In this document: positions 17,604 to 27,024 of the stretch, piece by piece
Layout: every line of letters begins with the position of its first letter
Position numbering within the stretch: the stretch's first letter is position 1
DNA from: Sulfitobacter mediterraneus
Lineage (GTDB): Bacteria > Pseudomonadota > Alphaproteobacteria > Rhodobacterales > Rhodobacteraceae
DNA: 64,000 nucleotides
Direction of reading: 5' to 3'
NCBI RefSeq assembly: GCF_016801775.1
Contig: NZ_CP069004.1
Span: forward strand, 1,860,001-1,924,000
Made by a program: the position numbers and the translations under genes
Notes under the pieces: generated by a model
Databases searched by the model: none
What the model was told of the DNA's origin: nothing
The model's input: only the letters and a program-made list of their open reading frames with translations

Positions 17604-18833
17604 ATGCGCCGTGTTGTCGTTACAGGTCTGGGCATTGTCTCATCTATCGGAAACAACGCAGAAGAGGTGATCGCCTCTTTGAAAGCGGGGAAATCGGGGA
17701 TCGAAGCCAGCCCCGAAATGGCCGAACACGGGTTCCGCAGCCAGATCGCCGGCACGATCAAGCTGGATGTTTCCGAACATGTGGACAAGCGCACATTGCG
17801 GTTCATGGGGCCGGGTGCCGCCTATGCCTATATCGCAATGGGGCAAGCGATTGCCGACGCGGGCCTTGACGAAAGCATCATCAGCAACCCGCGCACCGGT
17901 CTGATCGCTGGCTCCGGCGGGCCGTCCACCTCGGCCATGAAGATCGCCCATGACACCGTCGACAAAACCGGCGCGACCAAGCGGATCGGGCCATTTGCCG
18001 TGCCAAAATGCATGTCCTCCACGATCAGCGCCAACCTCTCCACGGCCTATAAGATCAAAGGCATCAATTATTCCATCACCTCGGCCTGCTCGACCTCGCT
18101 ACATTGCATGGGCTCGGCGGCAGAGCAGATCATGCTGGGCAAACAGGACGTGATGTTTGCAGGCGGCGGCGAAGAGCTGGATTGGACGCTGTCATGCCTC
18201 TTTGACGCCATGGGCGCGATGAGCAGCAAATACAACGACACGCCGGACAAAGCCTCCCGTGCCTTTGACGCCAACCGCGATGGCTTTGTCATCACTGGCG
18301 GCGGCGGCATCGTGGTGCTGGAAGATCTGGATCACGCATTGGCCCGCGGTGCAAAAATCTATGCCGAAGTGACCGGTTTTGCGGCCACCTCGGACGGCCA
18401 TGACATGGTTGCCCCCTCTGGCGAGGGCGGACAGCGGGCGATGGAACTGGCGCTGGCCACCCTGCCCGAAGGCCGCAAGGTCAGTTATATCAACGCCCAT
18501 GGCACCTCGACCCCGGTCGGCGATGTCGGCGAGATCGAAGCCGTGCGCCGCGTTTTTGGGGCCGGCAGCACGCCGCCCGTCAGCTCGACCAAATCCCTCA
18601 CCGGCCATGGTCAGGGCGCAGCAGGCGCGATGGAGGCAATCTTTTGCTTGCTGATGCTGGAGAATGATTTCATCACACCCTCCATCAACGTCGAAACCCT
18701 CGATCCGGCGCTCAAGCCTGAAGAGATTGCAACAGATCTGGTTGAAAATGCCGGTTTGGATTCTGTCATGACCAATTCCTTTGGCTTTGGTGGCACCAAC
18801 GGGTCTATGATCCTGTCCAAGTATCAGGGGTAA
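17604..18833 (+). CDS. fabB: 3-oxoacyl-ACP synthase I
   Basis: Condensing enzyme that elongates unsaturated acyl-ACP made by FabA. The 409-residue protein shows Cys162 in [10 protein letters not shown], the first catalytic His in NAHGTSTP, Lys and the second His in [10 protein letters not shown], and a C-terminal [18 protein letters not shown] precedes the ATG. fabI follows 8 bases later. The distance of 1.2 kb from fabA, filled by the AT-rich gene and non-coding DNA, is abnormal and raises the question of how fabB is now transcribed. Confidence 0.97.
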   Translation: MRRVVVTGLGIVSSIGNNAEEVIASLKAGKSGIEASPEMAEHGFRSQIAGTIKLDVSEHVDKRTLRFMGPGAAYAYIAMGQAIADAGLDESIISNPRTGLIAGSGGPSTSAMKIAHDTVDKTGATKRIGPFAVPKCMSSTISANLSTAYKIKGINYSITSACSTSLHCMGSAAEQIMLGKQDVMFAGGGEELDWTLSCLFDAMGAMSSKYNDTPDKASRAFDANRDGFVITGGGGIVVLEDLDHALARGAKIYAEVTGFAATSDGHDMVAPSGEGGQRAMELALATLPEGRKVSYINAHGTSTPVGDVGEIEAVRRVFGAGSTPPVSSTKSLTGHGQGAAGAMEAIFCLLMLENDFITPSINVETLDPALKPEEIATDLVENAGLDSVMTNSFGFGGTNGSMILSKYQG

Positions 18834-18841
18834 GGAACAAA

Positions 18842-19633
18842 ATGTCGGATTTGCTTAAAGGGAAACGCGGCCTGATCATGGGTGTCGCGAACGAACGGTC
18901 CATTGCATGGGGCATTGCCAAGGCGATGGCCGGCGCCGGAGCCGAACTGGCCTTTACCTATCAGGGGGAGGCCTTTGGCTCGCGTTTGCGCCCCTTGGCG
19001 GAATCGGTTGGATCGGACTTCATGGTCGATGTGGATGTGACCGATGATGCCTCGCTCGACACCGCTTTTGATCAGCTGGCCGCACGCTGGCCGACGATTG
19101 ACTTCGTGGTCCATGCGATTGCGTTTTCCGACAAATCCGAACTGACCGGACGGTTCCTGAACACCAGCCGGGAGAACTTCAAGAACTCAATGGATATCTC
19201 CGCCTACAGCTTTATCGAAGTGGCCCGCCGCGCCCATCCGTTGATGGTGGAAAACGGCGGCACCTTGTTGACGCTGACCTATCAGGGGTCAAACCGCGTT
19301 GTGCCCAATTACAACGTCATGGGTGTGGCCAAGGCGGCACTGGAAAGCGCGACGCGCTATCTGGCCAATGATCTGGGTCCCGAAGGCATCCGCGTGAATG
19401 CCATTTCGCCCGGCCCCATGAAAACGCTGGCGGGTGCGGCCATTGGCGGGGCACGAAAAACCTACAAGCACACCGACCAGAACGCGCCTCTGCGTTCCAA
19501 CGCGACGCTTGAGGCGGTGGGCGGCACTGCCGTTTATCTGGCCTCGGACGCGGGTGCCTGCACCACGGGCGAGATTGTGCGCGTCGATGGCGGTTTTCAC
19601 GTTCTGGGCATGCCGCAACAGGACAACCTTTAA
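18842..19633 (+). CDS. fabI: Enoyl-ACP reductase (NADH)
   Basis: Short-chain dehydrogenase that completes each fatty-acid elongation round. The 263-residue protein has the FabI nucleotide motif GVANERSIAWGIA (14-26), Tyr147, Tyr157 and Lys164 of the Y-x6-Y-x6-K active site, and SPGPMKTLAGA after it. AAGGAAC precedes the ATG, 8 bases after fabB. Triclosan-type inhibitors bind this family. Its stop lies 6 bases from that of the converging small membrane gene. Confidence 0.96.
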   Translation: MSDLLKGKRGLIMGVANERSIAWGIAKAMAGAGAELAFTYQGEAFGSRLRPLAESVGSDFMVDVDVTDDASLDTAFDQLAARWPTIDFVVHAIAFSDKSELTGRFLNTSRENFKNSMDISAYSFIEVARRAHPLMVENGGTLLTLTYQGSNRVVPNYNVMGVAKAALESATRYLANDLGPEGIRVNAISPGPMKTLAGAAIGGARKTYKHTDQNAPLRSNATLEAVGGTAVYLASDAGACTTGEIVRVDGGFHVLGMPQQDNL

Positions 19634-19639
19634 AGAAGG

Positions 19640-19885
19640 TTACCAAAACCCGTCGCAAATAACCGTGCCCATGCCAAACGTGCCAACGGCCCACAAAATG
19701 ACCAGATGCGGCGTGACCCAAATGGTTCCGGCATAGACAAAGCCCGCGCCGACGCAGCCGTAACACAGCGATATCAGGCTGCGGCGCAGCGCGAAATAGA
19801 TCAATGTGCCGATCAGATAAAGCGCTGCGGCGCCCACCGCGAGGTAGGCGGCGATATTGTCGGCACACTGCCCCAAGGCTTCCAT
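19640..19885 (-). CDS. Small membrane protein, function unknown
   Basis: An 81-residue protein with two or three hydrophobic helices (about 10-28, 33-55 and 58-78) and no recognised motif. ATG 19885 is chosen because AAAGGA lies 7 bases upstream. It converges with fabI. Nothing else in the neighbourhood hints at its role. Confidence 0.75.
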   Translation of the reverse strand: MEALGQCADNIAAYLAVGAAALYLIGTLIYFALRRSLISLCYGCVGAGFVYAGTIWVTPHLVILWAVGTFGMGTVICDGFW

Positions 19886-19984
19886 GTCTGCATCCTTTCG
19901 TAAGCGGCGAAACAGCGCATAATTTGGCAATTGGTCAGAATTTCGACAAAATGACGGCTGGCCTTGGCCGGACTTGGAGCCACC

Positions 19985-21100
19985 TTATCGCAGCGGTGGC
20001 GTCTGCCACAGCCAGATTTTCAATCCGCCATGCGCCACAGCCGGCCCCAGCGGTTTCCAAGGCAATCCTGTCGCCTTGGCCAATGGCGGCTCTGATGTCA
20101 CCAGCCCGACGCGCCAGCCTTTAAAGCGTTCCAGCAAGGTCTGCCCCAACGTCCCATAGAGCGGATAAAGTAGTTTTTTATTGCCGATCCGTGCACCATA
20201 GGGCGGGTTTACAATCACCAGACCGGGCGGGCCTTCGGGCGGTGTGACCTCACCCGCACCATGGCAGGCAAAACTGCACCAGTCTGCAACGCCGGCCCGG
20301 TCGGCATTGGCTGTGCTCATCCGGATTGCACCTGCATCCCTGTCCGATCCAAAAAACCGCTTTTGCGGACTCACTTGCGGGACATCCTTTTTCATCACGT
20401 CCCAAGCCGCCTCATCAAAACTGGCCAAATCTTCAAAGGCAAACCGCCGGCTGCGCCCCGGTTGCAAGCCCGCCGCGATTTCCGCCGCTTCGATCAAGAA
20501 GGTGCCGGAGCCGCACATCGGATCGACCACAGGTTCCTGCCCATCATACCCGCATTCACGCAAGAACAGCGCCGCCAGGTTCTCGCGCATTGGCGCTTTG
20601 CCAACCGCCTCTTTGTGCCCGCGCTTATGCAGAGCCTCGCCGCTGGTATCGAGGCTGATCGTCACCTGATTGTCGTGAATGCGCACTTTCACCACCATCT
20701 CGGCCTCGGGCGAAACAGTGATGCCGTGGCTCTCGCGCAGGGCGGTTTCGATGCGTTGGCTTGCAGCCTTGGCGTGATAGATCTTCGAGGCTTTGCACGT
20801 CACCTGCACCTTGACCGGCACATCGGCGCGCAGCACATCACCCCATGGAAACCTGCGCGCGCGTTTGTCGAGCTGCGCCAGATGGAAAGCCATGAACGAT
20901 CCGATCCGCGCCAGCACCCGCACCGCCCCGCGCAGTTCCAGGTTGGCGCGCCAAACATCGTGCCAGCCGCCCATGATGGTCACGCCGCCACCGGTGATCT
21001 GCGGATCGGCAAAGCCGCGCTGCATCACCTCTTGATGCAACTGCGGCTCGACGCCGGGGGCGCAGACCAGGAAAATCTCAAATGTATCAGATGTGTTCAT
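19985..21100 (-). CDS. THUMP-domain class I SAM-dependent RNA methyltransferase (RlmL/TrmN-like)
   Basis: A 371-residue protein with an N-terminal THUMP RNA-binding domain (about 50-160; SQRIETALRE, VKVRIHDNQVTISLDTSG, HKRGHKE) and a C-terminal methyltransferase domain with SAM motif DPMCGSGTFLIEAA and catalytic NPPYGARIG. NPPY marks amino-methyltransferases; the layout equals the N-terminal half of E. coli RlmL, which makes m2G2445 in 23S rRNA. The exact target is an inference. It stands alone on the minus strand. Confidence 0.88.
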   Translation of the reverse strand: MNTSDTFEIFLVCAPGVEPQLHQEVMQRGFADPQITGGGVTIMGGWHDVWRANLELRGAVRVLARIGSFMAFHLAQLDKRARRFPWGDVLRADVPVKVQVTCKASKIYHAKAASQRIETALRESHGITVSPEAEMVVKVRIHDNQVTISLDTSGEALHKRGHKEAVGKAPMRENLAALFLRECGYDGQEPVVDPMCGSGTFLIEAAEIAAGLQPGRSRRFAFEDLASFDEAAWDVMKKDVPQVSPQKRFFGSDRDAGAIRMSTANADRAGVADWCSFACHGAGEVTPPEGPPGLVIVNPPYGARIGNKKLLYPLYGTLGQTLLERFKGWRVGLVTSEPPLAKATGLPWKPLGPAVAHGGLKIWLWQTPPLR

Positions 21101-21208
21101 GCGCCTTGCTTAATCGCTTTGATAGCTGGCGGCGAGGGGCAGATGCATTTTCTGATCTTTTGATCCGTCTGCCCTTTTTCTGCCGATTTCATGGTCTACC
21201 CCTTGGCT

Positions 21209-21556
21209 ATGAGCTTTGCCGAGACTTACAAACACGAAACTCTTCAATCGCGGCGTGACAGATCGCGGCGCGCGATGTTCTGGGCGCGTATTCTTGGGCT
21301 TGTGCTGATGCTGACTATCGGCGCGATCCTCAGGTCAGAGCCGCAGTTGCGCCAGGATTTGATGGATGCCGGGATCGAGGCTGTTCTAAAACTGACCAAA
21401 CGGGATCAGCCGCAACATGCAATAGCGCCTTTGCCCACTGACGCGCCAGGCAGTGGCGGGATCAGGATCAACCGGCCCGTAACCGAAGCGCCCGACAGCG
21501 GCGCATTGGCGGTCGAAGCCGGGCGGCGCATCGCCGCCCGAAAAGTCGAGGAATAG
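21209..21556 (+). CDS. Small single-pass membrane protein, function unknown
   Basis: About 115 residues: a basic N-terminal stretch (RRDRSRRAMF), one membrane segment (about residues 23-42), then a charged, proline-rich tail. ATG 21209 is chosen by the natural start MSFAETYKHE; ATG 21191 is also possible and neither has a clear ribosome site. No family is recognised. It converges with the FKBP gene. Confidence 0.65.
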   Translation: MSFAETYKHETLQSRRDRSRRAMFWARILGLVLMLTIGAILRSEPQLRQDLMDAGIEAVLKLTKRDQPQHAIAPLPTDAPGSGGIRINRPVTEAPDSGALAVEAGRRIAARKVEE

Positions 21557-21577
21557 GGCCGCAGCCCCATCCATCCC

Positions 21578-22006
21578 TTAGCCGATCGAAACCAGCTCGA
21601 TATCAAATTGCAGGTCTTTGCCCGCCAGCGGGTGATTGGCATCCAGTGTCACGGTAGCCTCGTCCACCTCAACCACCATCACCGGCAAGGCCTGGCCATC
21701 GGGGGTCTGCATTTGCAACTGCGTGCCAACTTCAAGCGGGATGTCTGCCGGAATGCCTTCCCGCGGAACCGCCTGACGCATTTCCGGGTTCAGCGGGCCG
21801 TAAGCATCCGCGCAAGCGATCTTTACCACCTTCTTTTCACCCACCACCATACCGGGGATCGCTACATCAAGGCCGGGAATGATCTGACCAGAGCCAACTT
21901 CGAATTCCAGCGGCTCGCGTCCTTCGGAACTGTCAAAGGTTGTGCCGTCCAGCAACGTGCCTGTGTAGTGAATGCCAACTTTATCGCCTGATTTGACCTC
22001 AGCCAT
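21578..22006 (-). CDS. FKBP-type peptidyl-prolyl isomerase, SlyD-like
   Basis: A 142-residue cytoplasmic prolyl isomerase and chaperone. The FKBP half starts with GDKVGIHYTGTLLDGTTFDSS and contains GSGQIIPGLDVAIPGM; an insert-in-flap chaperone domain (about 75-125) interrupts it, and LAGKDLQFDIELVSI closes it. The histidine-rich nickel tail of E. coli SlyD is missing, so nickel delivery is unlikely. TTGGAG precedes the ATG by 7 bases. It is divergent from the haloacid dehalogenase gene. Confidence 0.9.
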   Translation of the reverse strand: MAEVKSGDKVGIHYTGTLLDGTTFDSSEGREPLEFEVGSGQIIPGLDVAIPGMVVGEKKVVKIACADAYGPLNPEMRQAVPREGIPADIPLEVGTQLQMQTPDGQALPVMVVEVDEATVTLDANHPLAGKDLQFDIELVSIG

Positions 22007-22188
22007 AGAAAACTCCAATTGTGTCGGGAAAATGGGCGGAGGCCGCGTATCTGCGCGGGTGCTCCGGATTCGGCGCAATGTTTCAAAGCCGCGCCGCCGT
22101 GTAAACCCCCTGCCCTGTATTGGCATTTCGCCTCTTTTCCCTCCCTGCCTGCCGTGACAGTCTGCGCTGACACATCAAGGAGTATCCC

Positions 22189-22875
22189 ATGCCCATCACC
22201 ACCTGTGTCTTTGATGCTTATGGCACGTTGTTCGATGTCGCCGCCGCAGCACGCCAAGCTGCAGCAGAACCGGATTTCGCCGCGATCAAGGACGATTGGC
22301 CGCAGGTTGCCGAACATTGGCGGCTCAAGCAGCTTCAGTATTCATGGCTGCGGGCCGTGGCGGATGCCCATACGGATTTTTGGGAAGTCACCCAGAACGG
22401 CCTTGATTGGGCGCTTGAGAAAACCGGCCATGCGGGGGATGCGCCGCTGCGCGAACGGCTTTTGGCGCTCTATTGGGAATTGCAGGCCTACCCTGAGGTG
22501 CCCAAGATGCTGGCCGCGCTCAAGGCGGCGGGTTTGAACACCGCGATTTTGTCAAACGGGTCGCCCGATATGCTGCAAGGAGCCGTAGCCAGTGCCGGGA
22601 TTGGTGATGTTCTCGACAGCTGCCTGTCGGTGCAAAGTGTCGGTATCTTCAAACCCGACGCGCGGGTCTATGATCTGGTCGGACAGCAATTTGGCTGCGC
22701 CAAGGACGAAGTTCTATTTGTATCATCAAACGGTTGGGATGCGGGTGCTGCCACTGGATACGGGTTTACCGCCGCGTGGGTGAACCGCGGTGGTGATCCG
22801 GTTGACCGCCTGCCATGGACACCCAAACATGTCATGTCCGACCTGACAGGCATCCCCGAACTGGCGGGCGCATGA
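22189..22875 (+). CDS. Haloacid dehalogenase, type II
   Basis: A 228-residue HAD-superfamily enzyme. All motifs of L-2-haloacid dehalogenases are present: nucleophile Asp8 in FDAYGTLFDV, Ser in LSNGSPDML, Lys in IFKPDARVYDL and SSNGWD. These enzymes hydrolyse 2-haloalkanoic acids to hydroxy acids, though some act on phosphate esters. AAGGAG precedes the ATG. It opens a run of eight genes with overlaps up to position 29554; the stop overlaps the start of the next gene. Confidence 0.9.
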   Translation: MPITTCVFDAYGTLFDVAAAARQAAAEPDFAAIKDDWPQVAEHWRLKQLQYSWLRAVADAHTDFWEVTQNGLDWALEKTGHAGDAPLRERLLALYWELQAYPEVPKMLAALKAAGLNTAILSNGSPDMLQGAVASAGIGDVLDSCLSVQSVGIFKPDARVYDLVGQQFGCAKDEVLFVSSNGWDAGAATGYGFTAAWVNRGGDPVDRLPWTPKHVMSDLTGIPELAGA

Positions 22876-23699
22876 TGGCCAAATTCACAACCTCTGACGG
22901 CCTGTCCCTGCTTTACACAGATGAGGGGACTGGCCTGCCGATCCTTTGCCTTGCCGGTCTGACCCGCACCGGCGCCGACTTTGATTACGTGATGCCGCAT
23001 CTGTCTGGCCATCGGGTGATCCGGCTGGATTATCGCGGGCGCGGCGGATCGGATTTTGATCCCGATTGGCAGAACTACAACCTCAACGTGGAATGCCGCG
23101 ATGTCGTTGAGCTTTTGAACCATCTTGAGCTGGACAAGGTCGCCGTGCTTGGCACATCGCGTGGGGGTCTGAATGCGATGGTTTTGGCCGCCGTAGCCAA
23201 AGACCGCCTGCTGGGGGTCGCGCTCAATGATGTGGGGCCAGTGCTGGATCCAAAGGGGCTTGAGCTGATCATGGGCTATATCGGCCGCAACCCCTCTGCC
23301 AAAACCCACGCCGAGGCGGCTGCGACCATGGCCGCACTTTTTGTCGATTTTAGCAATGTTCCGGACAGCCGCTGGCTGGAAGAGGCGCAAAAGCACTACA
23401 CCCAAACCGAAAGCGGGCTGAAGATCACCTATGATCCCGCGCTACGAAAAGCCGTAGAAGCCGCGGCGCAGGCCGATCCAGTGGACCTTTGGCCACTGTT
23501 TGATGCGCTGGCCGACCTGCCCATCGCGGCCATCCGCGGGGCCAATTCAAACTTGCTGAACGTCGAGACATTGAACGAGATGCAGCGCCGCCGCCCCGAT
23601 ATGATTGCCGCCACTGTGCCGGATCGGGGACATGTTCCGTTTTTGGATGAACCAGAGGCCGTCGACGCCCTGAACGATTGGTTAGGAATGCTCAAATGA
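22872..23699 (+). CDS. Alpha/beta hydrolase
   Basis: A 275-residue cytoplasmic hydrolase. Oxyanion motif CLAGLTRTG, nucleophile elbow GTSRGGLNA (Ser about 99) and catalytic His in PDRGHVPFLDEP are visible. The substrate is unknown. ATGA overlaps tie it to the dehalogenase before and the dehydratase after. Together with the dehalogenase it could handle an ester or halo-acid, but this is a guess from position only. Confidence 0.88.
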   Translation: MMAKFTTSDGLSLLYTDEGTGLPILCLAGLTRTGADFDYVMPHLSGHRVIRLDYRGRGGSDFDPDWQNYNLNVECRDVVELLNHLELDKVAVLGTSRGGLNAMVLAAVAKDRLLGVALNDVGPVLDPKGLELIMGYIGRNPSAKTHAEAAATMAALFVDFSNVPDSRWLEEAQKHYTQTESGLKITYDPALRKAVEAAAQADPVDLWPLFDALADLPIAAIRGANSNLLNVETLNEMQRRRPDMIAATVPDRGHVPFLDEPEAVDALNDWLGMLK

Positions 23700-24667
23700 A
23701 CATCGAAATGATCCGCGCCGCAGCCGCACGCCTCAAGGGTCACGCCCGCGAAACGCCTTTGCTGAATGCGCCGCTGCTGGATGAACTGGCGGGCCGCCGC
23801 GTCTGGGTGAAACCGGAATGCCTGCAACACACCGGCAGTTTCAAGTTTCGCGGTGCATGGTCGGCCCTTTCTGCCCTCGCGCCGGACGTGCGAGCCAAAG
23901 GGGTCATTGCTTTTTCAAGCGGCAACCACGCACAAGGGGTGGCTTTGGCGGCGAAGATGCACGGCGCACCTGCCGTGATCATCATGCCCTCGGACAGCCC
24001 GGTCCTGAAGATCGAGAACACACGCGCTTATGGGGCCGAGGTGGTGCTGTATGATCGGGCCAGCGAAAGCCGCGAGGAGATTGGTGACAAGCTGGCCCAG
24101 GATCGTGGGCTGACCTTGATCAAACCCTATGATGAACCGCAGGTGATCGCCGGACAAGGCACAACGGGACTTGAGATTGCCCGCCAAGCAGCGGAACAAG
24201 GCATTGAAAAGGCCGACGTTATTGTCTGTTGCGGCGGGGGTGGGTTGACCTCCGGCATCGCGCTGGCGCTTGAGGCGGAGGCGCCGGGCCTGCGCGTGCG
24301 CCCGGCAGAGCCGGAAGGCTTTGACGATGTGGCGCGGTCCTTGCAATCGGGCCGGATCGAACGCAACGCCCGCACCTCGGGCAATATCTGCGATGCGATC
24401 ATCACCCCGCAACCGGGCGACATCACCTTTCCCATCATGCAGCGGCTCGCTGGCCCCGGATTGGTCGTGTCCGAAAATGAAGCGTTGCAAGCGATGGCCC
24501 ATGCCTTCAATCGCCTCAAACTGGTGGCCGAACCGGGGGGCGCAGCGGCATTGGCAGCAGCCCTTTTCCGGCGCGATGAGATAGAGGGCGACGACGTGAT
24601 CGTCACAATCTCGGGCGGTAATGTGGATGCGGCGATGTTCATCCGTGCCTTGGAAACGCTGGCATGA
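23696..24667 (+). CDS. Threonine/serine dehydratase-like PLP enzyme
   Basis: A 323-residue fold-type II PLP enzyme. The PLP lysine is in TGSFKFRGA (about residue 51), SSGNHAQGVA binds the carboxylate, and CCGGGGLTSGI binds the phosphate. There is no regulatory ACT domain, so it is the short form that covers catabolic threonine dehydratase, serine racemase and 3-hydroxyaspartate dehydratase. Overlaps of ATGA on both sides place it firmly in the operon. Confidence 0.88.
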   Translation: MNIEMIRAAAARLKGHARETPLLNAPLLDELAGRRVWVKPECLQHTGSFKFRGAWSALSALAPDVRAKGVIAFSSGNHAQGVALAAKMHGAPAVIIMPSDSPVLKIENTRAYGAEVVLYDRASESREEIGDKLAQDRGLTLIKPYDEPQVIAGQGTTGLEIARQAAEQGIEKADVIVCCGGGGLTSGIALALEAEAPGLRVRPAEPEGFDDVARSLQSGRIERNARTSGNICDAIITPQPGDITFPIMQRLAGPGLVVSENEALQAMAHAFNRLKLVAEPGGAAALAAALFRRDEIEGDDVIVTISGGNVDAAMFIRALETLA

Positions 24668-25860
24668 CCCAGTTTTCCATCGCCAGTTTCAACGTCAAGA
24701 ACCTGATCGGTCCCGATCAGGAATATTACAAATTCCAGTCCTACACACCGGAGGAATACGCCTGGAAAGAAGATTGGCTGGCCGATCAGATCGTATCACT
24801 GAACGCCGATATCATTGGCTTTCAAGAGATTTTCGACGAGCAAAGCCTGCGTGCCACCATCGCCCGTGCAGATCGTTACGGTCAGGACAGTAACGACGCC
24901 TCTGTGCCCGGCGAAGACAAAAGGTACCGCCACCGCGCGATCTTTGACAGGCTTGCGTTTCGTGACTACAGCAACGCCGCGCTGGCTTTCGCGCCCAACG
25001 TACATGATGGCGCCCCCGGCCAGCGCCGTCCCGGCGTGGCGATCCTGTCGAGGCTTGGCTTTGCCGAAGACCCGCAAATCATTCAAGTTCTCGATACGCC
25101 GCTGGAAATCCCCTTTCAGACCTTTGGCGGGACCGAGGGCGGGCATTTTACCATTCAAAAACTCAGCCGCCCCATCCTCAAGGTGCGGGTGCCGGTGGGC
25201 GATCAGGTCGTCACTGTGTTCAATTGCCACCTGAAATCAAAACTTGGGGAATTTATCCGTGCAGAGGGGGCCGAATATCCCGCTGAGGCCGATCTGACCC
25301 AATATGATCCGGTGGGCCGTGCCTTGGGCGCGGCACGGTCGGCGATGCGGCGCATGGCCGAAGCATGGGTGCTGCGCGGCGCTATTGTCGGGGAACTGCG
25401 ACAGGGCCGCCCCGTGATGGTGCTGGGGGATTTCAACGACAACGAACATGCTGTCAGCACCGAGATCATCATGGGCGAACAGCCCTTCAAGAACTACGCC
25501 TGGATGCTGCGCCATGATGCGGAGCATCGTGGCGACCGCTATTCAGAGGCCGAAAGCGCGCAGATCACCGAAAGCATCGAGGCCGTGCGCCTGCATTCGG
25601 CGGAAAAGATGTTTGTACGAAAGTCTCTGCGCGACATGGTCTATACCTCGGCCTTTGGCGGCGTCTATGAGAGCATCGACCAGATTATGATGTCACGGCA
25701 TTTCTTGCCCGATTGGAAAGGCCATATCGGCGAAATGTCCTATTTCACAGTGTTGAATGACCATTTGACGGATGGCAGCCACCCCGAAGCGCCCTATAAC
25801 AAGCTGGCCTCGGATCACGGACAGATCATGGCGACCATTCAATTGCGGGAGGGCAAATGA
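24664..25860 (+). CDS. Endonuclease/exonuclease/phosphatase family protein
   Basis: A 398-residue DNase-I-fold protein. Metal and catalytic residues are visible as SFNVKNL (Asn), FQEIFDE (Glu), NCHLKSK (His), GDFNDNEH (Asp/Asn) and ASDHGQI (Asp-His). The family cleaves phosphodiesters in nucleic acids, lipids or inositol phosphates; no signal peptide is seen. It has ATGA overlaps with the dehydratase-like gene and pcaD, an odd position for a phosphodiesterase. Substrate unknown. Confidence 0.88.
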   Translation: MTQFSIASFNVKNLIGPDQEYYKFQSYTPEEYAWKEDWLADQIVSLNADIIGFQEIFDEQSLRATIARADRYGQDSNDASVPGEDKRYRHRAIFDRLAFRDYSNAALAFAPNVHDGAPGQRRPGVAILSRLGFAEDPQIIQVLDTPLEIPFQTFGGTEGGHFTIQKLSRPILKVRVPVGDQVVTVFNCHLKSKLGEFIRAEGAEYPAEADLTQYDPVGRALGAARSAMRRMAEAWVLRGAIVGELRQGRPVMVLGDFNDNEHAVSTEIIMGEQPFKNYAWMLRHDAEHRGDRYSEAESAQITESIEAVRLHSAEKMFVRKSLRDMVYTSAFGGVYESIDQIMMSRHFLPDWKGHIGEMSYFTVLNDHLTDGSHPEAPYNKLASDHGQIMATIQLREGK

Positions 25861-26648
25861 TGAGGATGTTTGATACCGGCGATGTGCGTCTGCACTACCG
25901 CGTTGATGGACCGGATGATGGGCCGCCCGTGGTTTTCGCCAATTCACTGGGCACGGATATGCGCCTGTGGGATCCCATCCTGCCGATGCTGCCCAAGGGG
26001 CTGCGGATCATCCGGTTTGACAAACGCGGTCATGGGCTGTCCTCCTGTCCGCCCGGCAATTACTCGATGGGCAGCTTGGTCACCGACACCGAAAGGCTGC
26101 TGGATCATCTGGGGGTAAAGGAATGCGTTTTTGTGGGCCTTTCGATTGGCGGAATGATTGCGCAAGGGCTGGCGGTCAAACGGCTGGACCTGATCCGCGC
26201 CGTGGTCCTGTCCAACACCGCAGCCAAAATTGGGAATGCCGAAATGTGGGCCGAACGCATTGGCGCGGTACAAAAGGGCGGCATAGAGGCTCTTGCTGAT
26301 GCGGTTATGGAACGTTGGTTCGCTGCCCAGTTCCGCGCCACGCCAGAGCTGGAACTGTGGCGCAATATGTTGGCCCGGCAGGTGGACCACGGATATATCG
26401 CTTGCGCCGCTGCGATCTCTGGCACAGATTTTTACACGCCGACGTCTGGTCTGCGCCTGCCCGCTTTGGGCATCGCCGGGTCCGAAGATGGAGCAACACC
26501 GCCCGATCTGGTGCGCGAAACCATTGACCTCATCCCCGGCTCCAGGTTCCATTTGATCCGCAAGGCGGGCCATCTGCCCTGTGCCGAACAGCCCGAAGAA
26601 TACGCGCAGGTTTTGACCGATTTCCTCAAAGGTGTCGGTCATGTCTGA
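25857..26648 (+). CDS. pcaD: 3-oxoadipate enol-lactonase
   Basis: An alpha/beta hydrolase of 263 residues that opens 3-oxoadipate enol-lactone in the beta-ketoadipate pathway. HYRVDGPDDGPPVVFANSLG and MRLWDP at the N-terminus, nucleophile GLSIGGMIAQG and catalytic His in KAGHLPCAEQP fit PcaD. The next two genes are pcaC and pcaB, which confirms it. It overlaps pcaC by 8 bases. No pcaHG follows pcaC. Confidence 0.92.
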   Translation: MMRMFDTGDVRLHYRVDGPDDGPPVVFANSLGTDMRLWDPILPMLPKGLRIIRFDKRGHGLSSCPPGNYSMGSLVTDTERLLDHLGVKECVFVGLSIGGMIAQGLAVKRLDLIRAVVLSNTAAKIGNAEMWAERIGAVQKGGIEALADAVMERWFAAQFRATPELELWRNMLARQVDHGYIACAAAISGTDFYTPTSGLRLPALGIAGSEDGATPPDLVRETIDLIPGSRFHLIRKAGHLPCAEQPEEYAQVLTDFLKGVGHV

Positions 26649-27021
26649 CCGCTACGACAAAGGCATGGAGGTGCGCCGCTCGGTCTTGGGCGACGCCCAT
26701 GTGGACCGCGCCGAGGCCGCGAAAACCGATGCCGATGTGCCCTTTCAGACCCTGATCACCGAGGGCGCATGGGGCAATGTCTGGGCATCAGACGCGATCT
26801 CGCGGCGCGAACGGTCGATGCTGACGCTGGCCTTGCTCGCCGCGATGGGCAATTTTGACGAGATTCCCATGCACATCCGTGCCTGCGCCCGCACAGGGGC
26901 AAGCCAAAGCGATATTATCGAAGCGTTTCAGCATGTTGCGATCTATTGCGGGGTGCCAAAGGCGAACCACGCGATCAAATTGGCCAAGCAAACCTGGGCC
27001 GAAATGGAATTGGAAGACTAA
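26641..27021 (+). CDS. pcaC: 4-carboxymuconolactone decarboxylase
   Basis: A 126-residue AhpD-like all-helical enzyme that removes CO2 from gamma-carboxymuconolactone. EGAWGNVWASDAISRRERSM and the helix MHIRACARTGAS are the PcaC signature. ATG 26641 overlaps the end of pcaD. The usual next genes, pcaH and pcaG for protocatechuate 3,4-dioxygenase, are absent: pcaB starts 3 bases after the stop. Confidence 0.93.
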   Translation: MSDRYDKGMEVRRSVLGDAHVDRAEAAKTDADVPFQTLITEGAWGNVWASDAISRRERSMLTLALLAAMGNFDEIPMHIRACARTGASQSDIIEAFQHVAIYCGVPKANHAIKLAKQTWAEMELED

Positions 27022-27024
27022 AAC

